Source: Sphingomonas_B tabacisoli (GTDB lineage Bacteria > Pseudomonadota > Alphaproteobacteria > Sphingomonadales > Sphingomonadaceae). Taken from it: 64,000 nt of DNA. The DNA lies in contig NZ_JBHUDY010000001.1 in assembly GCF_042678385.1 (NCBI RefSeq), forward strand, positions 1,922,001-1,986,000, given 5' to 3'. The notes beneath the pieces were generated by a model that saw nothing but the letters and a program-made list of their open reading frames with translations, searched no databases and was not told the DNA's origin. Position 1 is the first letter of the stretch. Each line of letters opens with the position of its first letter. Positions 8,424 through 15,517 of this stretch are shown here, one piece after another. Position numbers and translations under genes: made by a program.

Positions 8424-9622
8424 AAGCCTTCACCAATATCCGCCTGCCCGACAGCGACGCGACGATGGTGCTGGTCGACGGCGAGCGGATCGTAGCCCTC
8501 GAAGCCGAAATCCCCGCCGATGCCGAGGTGATCGACGGCGGCGGCAAGCTGCTCGCGCCAGGCATTGTCGATCTGGGCGTGTTCCGCGTCGATGGGCCGG
8601 CGTTCCGCTTCGGCGGCATCGTCCGTGCTGCGCTGATGCCCGACCAGTCGCCGCCGCTCGACGATCCCGGCCTGATCCAGCGCGCCGCCTATTCGGGCAA
8701 GCCGGACATATGGGTCCACCCCCTCGCCGCCGCCACGCGCGGGCTGAAGGGCGAGGAACTGGCAGAGCTGGGACTGATGAAAGCCGCGGGCGCGAAGGCG
8801 GTGGCCACCGGCCGGCACTGGATCGCCAACTCCGGCGTGATGCTCCGGGTGTTGAGCTACGCCTCCGCGTTCGATCTGACCGTTGTCGTCCACGCCGAAG
8901 ATGCGGGCCTGACCGGCGACGCCGTCGCAACCGCTGGCGAGACGGCGACCCGTCTCGGCCTTCCGTCCGCGCCGGCCGTCGCCGAAGCGATCGCGATCGC
9001 CCGCGACATCGCGCTCGCCGAGGCAACCGGCGCCCGCATCCATTTCCGGCAAGTCACGACGCGCGCGGGTTTCGAGCTTATCCGCGCAGCGAAGGCCAAG
9101 GGACTGCCCATCACTTGCGGGATCACACCGACGCACTTGTTCCTGTCCGAAATCGCGGTCTCCGATTTCCGGACCTTCGCCCACCTCTCGCCGCCGCTGC
9201 GCAGCGAAGCGGACCGCCATGCGGCACTCGACGCCGTGCGCGACGGCACCGTCGACGTGATTGCGTCGGGCCATGATCCGCGCGGGCCCGAGGACAAGCG
9301 CCTCCCCTTCGCCGATTCGGCCCCCGGCGCGGCAGGCGCGGAGACGCTGCTTGCGCTGTCATTGAACCTTGTGCGCGACGGCGTGATCGCCCTGCCGCGC
9401 CTGTTCGAGCTGCTCGCCGCCAATCCGTCACAACTGCTGGGCCTGGACGGCGGCCGAATCGCGAAGGGCGCGCCGGCCGACCTGATTCTGGTCGATCCGG
9501 ACGCGCCCTGGCGTGTCGATTCGAACAAGATGCGCGCCGCTGCCGGCAACACGCCGTTCGATAAATTACCGGTGCAGGGCCGCGTGCTCCGCCTGTTCAA
9601 GGGCGGGCGCGAAATCCTCTAA
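8420..9622 (+). CDS. Dihydroorotase-like protein lacking metal ligands (PyrC'/PyrX type)
   Basis: A 400-residue amidohydrolase-fold protein. The first metal motif, normally DxHxH, reads DLGVF at residues 51-55, so both histidines are gone (Gly53, Phe55). The region where active enzymes have TDHAPH reads ASGHDPRG. The overall fold is kept: VVHAED, PTHLFLSE and the C-terminal ADLILVDPD strand. In Pseudomonas and relatives such pseudo-dihydroorotases do not catalyse but hold PyrB in a dodecamer. The ATGA overlap with pyrB strongly suggests the same role. A true pyrC must then lie elsewhere. It converges with the TPR/SPOR gene, the two stops directly abutting at 9622/9623. Confidence 0.88.
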   Translation: MKAFTNIRLPDSDATMVLVDGERIVALEAEIPADAEVIDGGGKLLAPGIVDLGVFRVDGPAFRFGGIVRAALMPDQSPPLDDPGLIQRAAYSGKPDIWVHPLAAATRGLKGEELAELGLMKAAGAKAVATGRHWIANSGVMLRVLSYASAFDLTVVVHAEDAGLTGDAVATAGETATRLGLPSAPAVAEAIAIARDIALAEATGARIHFRQVTTRAGFELIRAAKAKGLPITCGITPTHLFLSEIAVSDFRTFAHLSPPLRSEADRHAALDAVRDGTVDVIASGHDPRGPEDKRLPFADSAPGAAGAETLLALSLNLVRDGVIALPRLFELLAANPSQLLGLDGGRIAKGAPADLILVDPDAPWRVDSNKMRAAAGNTPFDKLPVQGRVLRLFKGGREIL

Positions 9623-10894
9623 TCAACGCGCCGCGAACTTCGGACCGGAGCGGCCTGCCCATTGCAGCGGGGCGTCGCCCGCCGTCTCGCGCACGAAGCA
9701 TTGGCCGCCGCGCGACCGCAGCGTCTCGCAGAAGCTGACCGCGCTGCCCCGCGTCCCGAAGCCGCCGACCGACAAGCGATAGAAAGTCGCCGAGCCTTTC
9801 ACGAACACTGCCGTCGACGGCGTATAGCCGCGAAGATCGCCGATCCGGCGGACGGCCTTCGTCCAGCCGTCCTGCGCCACGCCGGCGCTGCTGTACGCGC
9901 CGATCTGCACGACGAAGCGTCCGCCGGTCGGCCGCACGAACGCCGCGCGTTGGAAAACTGCAGGATGCGGCTTCAACGCCATCGCGGGCTTGACGGCGAT
10001 CGTCGGGCGCACCGGGCCCGCAATCGCCTGCACGACTTCCGAACGCGTCTGGAACTGCACCGCCGGTTGCGCCGGCGGGTTCACCAGCGCCTGAACTTCC
10101 GCAGCTACTGTCTCAACAGCAGGCGCCTCGGTCATCTTGACTGGCGGCGGAGGCGGAGCGGCTTCGGCCATCTGCACCGGCGCATTGGGTTCGCTATGGA
10201 GCGCAAGCCGGGTCGGCTGGCCGGCATCGTCGCCTTGCGTCACGCCAAGCAGCGCCGCGACCTGCGCCGACGCCTGCCCGTCGCGCGCGAAGCGCGACCA
10301 TTCCATGATTCGCTGCGCAACCGTCTGCGGATCGAGGTCGTAGGATGCCATCAGCTTCGATTCGGACCAGCGACCGGCAAGCGCATAGGCCAGCGCCAGA
10401 TTCTGCCGGGTCTTGGCGTCCGACCCGCCGTTGCGCACCGCTTCCTCGAGCACCGTCACGCCTGTCGTCGCGTCCCCTGCCAGCGCCAGCGCAAGGCCGC
10501 GGTCGCTTGCCGGGATCGCGCTGCCATGCTCGCTGAGGACGGTCATCGCGCCATTCTTGTCGCCCATGCCAATCCTGGTCAGCGCAAGGTTGAGCGCGGC
10601 ACCACTGCGCGAAGGATCGAGTTCCAGGGCATCACCGAAGCTGGCCGCCGCAGAACGGAAACGGCCGCTCTCCAGATAGGCGCGGCCGAGCAGCATCCGA
10701 TAGTTCGCATCGCGCGGTGAGGCAGCCACCGCCGACTCCGCTTCGGAGATCGCCGCCGGCAGCTTCTTCTTGGCGAGCGCCTTGTCGGCGCGGAACGCCG
10801 CCTTGGCCGCATCGCCGATCTCGCCGGCGTGCGCCACGGCCGAAAGTGCGATCACCGAAGCGGCGGCGAACCGAAGCATGAACGCGTTACGCAT
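9623..10894 (-). CDS. TPR and SPOR-domain secreted protein
   Basis: A 423-residue protein: signal peptide (MLRFAAASVIALSAVAHA), TPR-like helical repeats to about residue 210 (ANYRMLLGRAYLESGRFRSA and similar), a Pro/Ala-rich linker, and a C-terminal SPOR domain starting RFVVQIGAYSSAGVAQ. SPOR domains bind denuded peptidoglycan at division sites, so a septal or cell-wall role is likely. The start at 10894 overlaps the stop of the RHH-like gene by eight bases and has GGGGA six bases upstream; 10900 is an alternative. It is the third gene of a set with ParA, which hints at a link between chromosome or cargo positioning and the division site. Confidence 0.8.
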   Translation of the reverse strand: MRNAFMLRFAAASVIALSAVAHAGEIGDAAKAAFRADKALAKKKLPAAISEAESAVAASPRDANYRMLLGRAYLESGRFRSAAASFGDALELDPSRSGAALNLALTRIGMGDKNGAMTVLSEHGSAIPASDRGLALALAGDATTGVTVLEEAVRNGGSDAKTRQNLALAYALAGRWSESKLMASYDLDPQTVAQRIMEWSRFARDGQASAQVAALLGVTQGDDAGQPTRLALHSEPNAPVQMAEAAPPPPPVKMTEAPAVETVAAEVQALVNPPAQPAVQFQTRSEVVQAIAGPVRPTIAVKPAMALKPHPAVFQRAAFVRPTGGRFVVQIGAYSSAGVAQDGWTKAVRRIGDLRGYTPSTAVFVKGSATFYRLSVGGFGTRGSAVSFCETLRSRGGQCFVRETAGDAPLQWAGRSGPKFAAR

Positions 10895-11360
10895 GACCAT
10901 TCCCCAGCGGGTTGTGCTTGGCTTTCGAAACCATCTCGTCGAGCCCCGGCATGCCATTCAGCAGCTTGTCGAGCGCTTCCGTGACCAGCCGCTGCGACGA
11001 GCGGCGCTGGAGCGCGGAGGCGAGGCGCAACCGCAGATGCCGTTCCTCATCGAGGCGCAGCGTAAAGGCCGCCTTGTGGCCGAACAGCGCGCGGCTCTGG
11101 CGCGGCGTCCGCTCCTTGCGCGGCTGCTTCTCGGCTTCCGGCGGTGGCGCAAAGGTTGCGGCCAGTTCGGCCTGCTGCTTCACTACGGGCGGCGCGTCGG
11201 CCGGGACCGGCTTCGGCGTGTCGAATCCCATGTCGTTCCAGCCCAGGTCTTCCTGGGGCGTGCCGAAACCGTTGAACCCCTGCGGACGCATGGCCGGCTT
11301 TGCCTGGCCTTTGCGCGCGAGAAGTCCCGAAGTCAGCGACGCGAAGGGCTTGGCTTCCAT
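10887..11360 (-). CDS. Ribbon-helix-helix-like partner of ParA
   Basis: A 157-residue protein with no confident named family. The N-terminal half is Pro/Gly-rich and probably disordered (GFNGFGTPQEDLGWNDMGF). The C-terminal part, AAFTLRLDEERHLRLRLASA and then SSQRLVTEALDKLLN, has the strand-helix-helix pattern of a ribbon-helix-helix DNA-binding fold. Position just after a ParA ATPase (13-bp gap) suggests it is the ParB-like adaptor or cargo factor of that ATPase. The ATG at 11360 follows GGGGAGGCAGGGG. The annotation as RHH is by pattern only. Confidence 0.68.
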   Translation of the reverse strand: MEAKPFASLTSGLLARKGQAKPAMRPQGFNGFGTPQEDLGWNDMGFDTPKPVPADAPPVVKQQAELAATFAPPPEAEKQPRKERTPRQSRALFGHKAAFTLRLDEERHLRLRLASALQRRSSQRLVTEALDKLLNGMPGLDEMVSKAKHNPLGNGHA

Positions 11361-11373
11361 CCCCTGCCTCCCC

Positions 11374-12084
11374 TTACTGGCCGACGACGCGGCGGCCGAA
11401 GCCGCCCGCCTGTCGCGCCGCTGCCGGCGCGCCACCGGGCACGCTGAACACGGTGCGGCGGAAATTCTTCTCCAGCCGGTCGGAAATATAGGACCACAGA
11501 CCCACGATTTCGGCCGCCGATTTGCCCTTCGGATCGACTTCCATCACCGTGCGCCCGTCGATCATCGAGGCGGCGAAATCGGTGCGCTGGTGGATCGTCA
11601 CCGGAGCGACGGTGCCGTGCTGCGAAAGCGCGACTGCAGCCTCTGCGGTGATCTTCGCCTTGGGCGTCGCGGCGTTCACCACGAACATCAGCGACTTGCC
11701 GGCGCGATCGCACAGATCGACCGTGGCGCCGACGGCGCGGAGGTCGTGCGGGCTCGGCCGCGTCGGGATCACGATCAGCTCGGCCACCGCGATCACGCTC
11801 TGGATCGCCATCGTAATCGCCGGCGGCGTGTCGATAACGGCAAGCTTGAAACCCTGCTGGCGCAGGATGTCGAGATCGCTCGCCAGCCGCGCGACCGTGG
11901 TCTGGGCGAAAGCGGGAAGCTCCGCCTCGCGCTCGTTCCACCAGTCGGCGAGCGAGCCTTGCGGATCGATGTCGATCAGCACGACCGGGCCGGCGCCGGC
12001 GAGCTGGGCCTGCACGGCGAGATGGCCGGATAGGGTGGTTTTACCCGATCCGCCCTTCTGCGATGCCATTGCGAGTACGCGCAT
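11374..12084 (-). CDS. ParA/MinD-family ATPase
   Basis: A 236-residue ATPase of the ParA/Soj class that positions DNA or protein cargo on the nucleoid. The deviant Walker A is QKGGSGKTT with the signature lysine, and the A' and B motifs are LIDIDPQGS and LAVIDTPPA. There is no N-terminal HTH, so it is a short (type Ib-like) ParA. The ATG at 12084 gives MRVLAMASQKGGSGK, the usual distance to the P-loop; AAGGGA lies seven bases upstream. It leads a three-gene unit with the RHH-like and TPR/SPOR genes. The chromosomal parAB normally lies near the origin beside gid genes, so this is probably a separate, dedicated positioning system. Confidence 0.9.
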   Translation of the reverse strand: MRVLAMASQKGGSGKTTLSGHLAVQAQLAGAGPVVLIDIDPQGSLADWWNEREAELPAFAQTTVARLASDLDILRQQGFKLAVIDTPPAITMAIQSVIAVAELIVIPTRPSPHDLRAVGATVDLCDRAGKSLMFVVNAATPKAKITAEAAVALSQHGTVAPVTIHQRTDFAASMIDGRTVMEVDPKGKSAAEIVGLWSYISDRLEKNFRRTVFSVPGGAPAAARQAGGFGRRVVGQ

Positions 12085-12201
12085 ATGGTCCCTTCGGGGT
12101 GTGTTCTTCCACAGGCCACGTCGCATGGCAGAGGCTAAGATCGGGTTAAGCTCCTCGCGAAAGCTTTGCGGGAGGCCGATCGTCTCCTAAGGCTGCGGGC
12201 G

Positions 12202-13374
12202 ATGCTTACCGCAGCTCAAGCCGATCAGATGGTCCGGGACGGTGTCGCTGCCATGCAGCGCGGAGACGCCAAGGCGGCGCGGCACCTGTTCGAAGACGTG
12301 GCCGCCGCCGGAAACGGCATCGCCCCGCCCTGGCTCCTGATCGCCCAGGCCTGCAGGCTGGAGCGCGACGAAGCCGGGGAGCTTTCCGCGCTCGATAAGC
12401 TTTTGGCCGAACAGCCGCGGCACGTGCGCGGACTCATTATGAAGGGCGATGTGCTGGCGCGTCGGGGCGACCCCCGCGCCGCCCACACTTTCTATCAGCT
12501 TGCGGTGAACGTCGCCGAGGCCACGCCCAATCTGCCGCCTAACCTCGCCGCAGAAGTTCAGCGTGCCGCCGCCGAACTGCAGCGCAGCCAGGGCGACTAT
12601 CGCGCCCATCTTGACGCGGCGCTGGCGAATGCCGGCCATACTCCCGCTAATTTAAAGCCGCGCGTGCGAGACGCCCTCGCCTTGGCAAGCGGCGAAAAGC
12701 AGCTTTATCTGCAAGAGCCGACCAGCTTCTATTTCCCCGGCCTGCCGCAGATCCAGTTTTATGAGCGCGAAGCGTTCGACTGGGTGCCCGCAATCGAAGC
12801 GCAGACCGCCGCCATTCGTGCCGAGCTCGACGCCGTTCTCGCCCAGACCCATGATTTTCCACCCTATGTCGAGGAGGATCCCGCCCGCCCGAACAAGGCG
12901 CATTATCTGGTGGCGAACCGCGACTGGGGGGCATTCCATCTGCTGCGCGGCGAACCGGTCGAGCCGAACGCGTCGATGTGTCCCAACGCCATCGCAGCGC
13001 TGAAGCCCGCGCCGCAACCAGTGATTCGCGGCCGCTCGCCCATGGCCCTCTTCTCGCTACTGAAGCCCGGCGCCCACATCTTCGCGCACAACGGCCTGAT
13101 CAACACGCGGCTGATCTGCCACTTGCCGCTAATCGCCCCCGAAGGCTGCCGCTTCCGCGTCGGCAACGAAGTGCGGTCCTGGGAAGAAGGCAAGTTGCTG
13201 ATCTTCGACGACACGATCGAGCACGAGGCCTGGAACGAAGGCACCTCGCGCCGCGTGGTGCTGCTGTTCGAAATCTGGCGCCCGGAAATCGACGAGGAAG
13301 AGCGCGCTGCTCTCACCACCCTGTTCGAAGCGATCGACGAATTCCGCGGCGAACCGCTGGATATGAGTTCGTAG
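12202..13374 (+). CDS. Aspartyl/asparaginyl beta-hydroxylase family protein with TPR-like N-terminus
   Basis: A 390-residue protein. Residues 1 to about 150 are Ala-rich helical repeats of TPR type (HLFEDVAAAGNGIAPPWLLI). The C-terminal half matches the Asp/Asn beta-hydroxylase fold, an Fe(II)/2-oxoglutarate dioxygenase: LKPGAHIFAHNGLINTRLIC, then RVGNEVRSWEEGKLLIFDD, then IEHEAWN and RRVVLLFEIWRPEI. The His of the first block, the His of IEHEAWN and the Arg of RRVV are the expected iron and co-substrate residues. The substrate is unknown; relatives modify lipid A (LpxO) or proteins. It starts 117 bp from parA and diverges from it. ATG 12202 is taken because the frame upstream has no family match. 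Confidence 0.85.
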   Translation: MLTAAQADQMVRDGVAAMQRGDAKAARHLFEDVAAAGNGIAPPWLLIAQACRLERDEAGELSALDKLLAEQPRHVRGLIMKGDVLARRGDPRAAHTFYQLAVNVAEATPNLPPNLAAEVQRAAAELQRSQGDYRAHLDAALANAGHTPANLKPRVRDALALASGEKQLYLQEPTSFYFPGLPQIQFYEREAFDWVPAIEAQTAAIRAELDAVLAQTHDFPPYVEEDPARPNKAHYLVANRDWGAFHLLRGEPVEPNASMCPNAIAALKPAPQPVIRGRSPMALFSLLKPGAHIFAHNGLINTRLICHLPLIAPEGCRFRVGNEVRSWEEGKLLIFDDTIEHEAWNEGTSRRVVLLFEIWRPEIDEEERAALTTLFEAIDEFRGEPLDMSS

Positions 13375-13383
13375 CTCCAAGCT

Positions 13384-13476
13384 GGTTCGGGCTGAGCTTG
13401 TCGAAGCCCTCCCTTTCTTTCCTCACCCGTCGAAAGAAGAAGGGACGCCTTCGACAAGCTCAGGCCAAACCGCTTT
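13384..13476. repeat. Dispersed palindromic repeat, family A, copy 2
   Basis: The left arm holds GGTTCGGGCTGAGCTTGTCG at about 13384 and the right arm GCCTTCGACAAGCTCAGGCC near 13448. The inner part is purine/pyrimidine-rich (ccctccctttctttcc against gaaagaagaaggga). It lies between the convergent hydroxylase and serB genes and its right end touches the serB stop codon. Confidence 0.85.
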
Positions 13477-14314
13477 AGATTTGCCACTCCGCGCGCGGCA
13501 CGCCAAGCCCATGAAGCACGGCAGTCAGGTCCCCAAACCTTACCGCTGCGTCGGCCGCCCCAATGGCTGCAGGCTTCGCATGATACGCAATCCCCAACCC
13601 CGCCGCCTTCAGCATCGGCACATCGTTGGCGCCGTCGCCGATCGCGACCGCCGCGGCCGGATCATTCCCCTGCCCCAACAGCGCTTCCCGCTTCTGCTCC
13701 GCGCCAAGGATCGGCTTTTCGACGGTGCCGTCCAGCGTGGCGCCGGTGAAGCCCAGCCGGTTCGCGCGATAGCCGTCGAAGCCGATCTCCTCGGCCACGC
13801 GCTTCGCGAAATAAGTGAAGCCGCCTGACACCAGCAGCGTCTTCGCGCCCCGCGCCTTCAGCGTCCGCACCAGCGCGCGCGCGCCGGGCATGATCCGCAC
13901 CCGCTCGTCATAGCAGCGCGCGAGCACCGCCTCGTCCAGCCCCGCCAGAAGCTGCACGCGCTCCTTCAGCGCGCCGGCGAAATCGAGCTCGCCCCGCATC
14001 GCGCGCTCGGTGATCTCGGCAACCTGTGGCTTCACGCCCGCATAGTCGGCAAGCTCATCGATGCACTCGACGGTGATCATCGTCGAATCCATGTCGGCGA
14101 CGAGCAGCTCGGGCGCAGGCGCATCGGAGCGGCGAATGAAGATGTCCGCCTGCAAGCTCTCCAGCCGCTTTCGGGCTTCAGCCGGATCGCCCGTAACGGC
14201 CACGCGAAAGACTCTATCTGCCTCGACAGTCTCGATCCCGCCGCCATCGCCCAGTACAGTCATAAGCGACTGCTCTGTTAACCATTCTGCTGCTACGACT
14301 GTTGCGATGAACAC
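13475..14314 (-). CDS. serB: Phosphoserine phosphatase
   Basis: A 279-residue HAD-family enzyme that makes L-serine from phosphoserine. The N-terminal ~70 residues are the ACT-like regulatory part; the catalytic core has DMDSTMITVECIDELAD (nucleophile and acid Asp), LVSGGFTYFAKRVAE and GDGANDVPMLKAAGLGIAYH. I take the GTG at 14314 (MFIATVVAA) as start because GGGAGG lies six bases upstream; the ATG at 14263 has no ribosome site. With this start the gene overlaps the start of the divergent miaA by eight bases. The 3' end touches a family A palindrome. Confidence 0.92.
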   Translation of the reverse strand: MFIATVVAAEWLTEQSLMTVLGDGGGIETVEADRVFRVAVTGDPAEARKRLESLQADIFIRRSDAPAPELLVADMDSTMITVECIDELADYAGVKPQVAEITERAMRGELDFAGALKERVQLLAGLDEAVLARCYDERVRIMPGARALVRTLKARGAKTLLVSGGFTYFAKRVAEEIGFDGYRANRLGFTGATLDGTVEKPILGAEQKREALLGQGNDPAAAVAIGDGANDVPMLKAAGLGIAYHAKPAAIGAADAAVRFGDLTAVLHGLGVPRAEWQI

Positions 14315-15248
14315 GGCCGACCTCCCGCCGCTGGCGCTCATTGCAGGGCCGACCGCGAGCGGCAAGACCGCGCTTGCGCTCGCGCTCGCCGAAGTGGCGG
14401 ACGTGACGATCATCAATGCCGATTCCGCGCAGGTCTATCGCGACTTGCGCATTCTTTCCGCGCGTCCGGACGAAATCGACATGAGCCGGGCTCCGCACCG
14501 GCTGTTCGGCTATGTCGACGGCGCCGAAGCTTGCTCCGCCGCCCGCTGGGCCACCGACGCCCGCACCGAAGTCGCCCGCGCGCACGAAACGGGCCGCCTC
14601 CCCGTGCTGGTCGGCGGCACCGGCCTCTATATCCGCACGCTGCTGAACGGCATTGCGCCGATCCCCGATATCGACCCGAATGTCCGCGCGGCCGTACGCG
14701 GCATGGCCGTCGATGCCGCTTATGTCGCGTTGAAGCGGGAGGACCGGGAAAGCGCTGCCCGCCTCGCCCCCGCCGACACCACCCGCGTCCAGCGCGCGTT
14801 GGAAGTCGTCCGCTCCACCGGCCGGCCGCTCGGATACTGGCATGAGCGTCGCACTGGCGGAATCGGATCGCAGATGGAGTTGCGGCCGCTGGTGCTGACA
14901 CCCCCGCGCGAATGGCTGGTCCAGCGAAGCGATGCCCGCTTCGTCGGCATGATCGAGAGCGGGTCGATCGACGAGGTCGAGCGGCTGCTGATGCGCCGCC
15001 TCGATCCCGACCTGCCGGTAATGCGCGCGATCGGCGTGCGCGAAATCTCCGCCTGGCTGCACGGCGACCTCACGCGCGCTGAAATGGTCCAGGCAGGCCG
15101 CCTCGCCACCCGCCAGTACGCGAAGCGCCAATATACCTGGTTTCGGCATCAGGCGCCCGAAGCGTGGCCCCGCGTCGAAGCTGCGCTTACGCCCTATCTG
15201 ATCGAACGGCTCGTGAAACGGCTGGCCGAGCCGGCCTTGAGCTGTTAA
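14307..15248 (+). CDS. miaA: tRNA dimethylallyltransferase
   Basis: A 313-residue enzyme that adds the dimethylallyl group to A37 of tRNAs reading UNN codons. It opens with the P-loop LIAGPTASGKTALALALAE and has INADSAQVYRDL, VLVGGTGLYIRTLLNG and the C-terminal RQYAKRQYTWFRHQ, all MiaA signatures. The ATG at 14307 places the P-loop at residue 12, as in other MiaA proteins, although no clear ribosome site precedes it. It is divergent from serB with overlapping starts and lies just upstream of the ilv leader. Loss of this tRNA modification is known to alter amino acid leader attenuation in enteric bacteria, so its position next to an attenuator is of interest. Confidence 0.96.
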   Translation: MNTADLPPLALIAGPTASGKTALALALAEVADVTIINADSAQVYRDLRILSARPDEIDMSRAPHRLFGYVDGAEACSAARWATDARTEVARAHETGRLPVLVGGTGLYIRTLLNGIAPIPDIDPNVRAAVRGMAVDAAYVALKREDRESAARLAPADTTRVQRALEVVRSTGRPLGYWHERRTGGIGSQMELRPLVLTPPREWLVQRSDARFVGMIESGSIDEVERLLMRRLDPDLPVMRAIGVREISAWLHGDLTRAEMVQAGRLATRQYAKRQYTWFRHQAPEAWPRVEAALTPYLIERLVKRLAEPALSC

Positions 15249-15259
15249 GCGGCACGCAA

Positions 15260-15355
15260 ATGACTCGCGCCATCGCCTCCAACGACCTTCGCGGCCTGCT
15301 TGCCGCCACGGCCGTGCGCGCGCTCTTTACCGGACTTGTACTTATTATCCCCTGA
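15260..15355 (+). CDS. ilv operon leader peptide (putative attenuation peptide)
   Basis: A 31-codon reading frame, ATG 15260 to TGA 15353-15355, whose end reads LFTGLVLIIP. Five of its last six sense codons, 15335-15349, encode Leu, Val, Leu, Ile, Ile, the three products of the branched-chain pathway encoded downstream. It lies 11 bp after miaA and is followed by hairpins and a T-run before ilvB. This is the layout of a classical attenuator: ribosome stalling at the control codons would change the fold of the RNA behind. Not matched to a named family; the call rests on composition and position. Confidence 0.78.
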   Translation: MTRAIASNDLRGLLAATAVRALFTGLVLIIP

Positions 15356-15359
15356 CATC

Positions 15360-15412
15360 GCCGTCCGGAGACCAGGTCCATGCAGGCCGTCCGTTCTCCG
15401 GGCGGCCTTTTT
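15360..15412 (+). terminator. Attenuator upstream of ilvB: alternative hairpins with T-run
   Basis: A 9-bp hairpin (15385-15393 with 15399-15407, five-base loop) is followed by TTTTTC at 15408-15413, an intrinsic terminator. An alternative 12-bp stem pairs 15360-15371 with 15395-15406 and shares the 3' arm, so the two are mutually exclusive. CCGGAC at 15330-15335, inside the leader peptide just before its control codons, can pair with GTCCGG at 15363-15368 and would tie up the alternative 5' arm. Which state terminates cannot be settled by eye, but the competing pairs fit transcription attenuation. Confidence 0.75.
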
Positions 15413-15517
15413 CGTATCTGCGTTTTGTCCCGGGCTCGGAGATGAGTAACAAAGTTACGCGTAAACAGGTTGACGCATTAATTTTGTTTCTCTAGCAGCG
15501 CCCGTCCAGCAAGGTTG

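Noticed and set aside
15470..15498. TTGACG followed by TAGCAG as an ilvB promoter
   Set aside because: The -10 is poor and the transcript would start only about a dozen bases from the ATG, bypassing the attenuator; kept only as a remote possibility.
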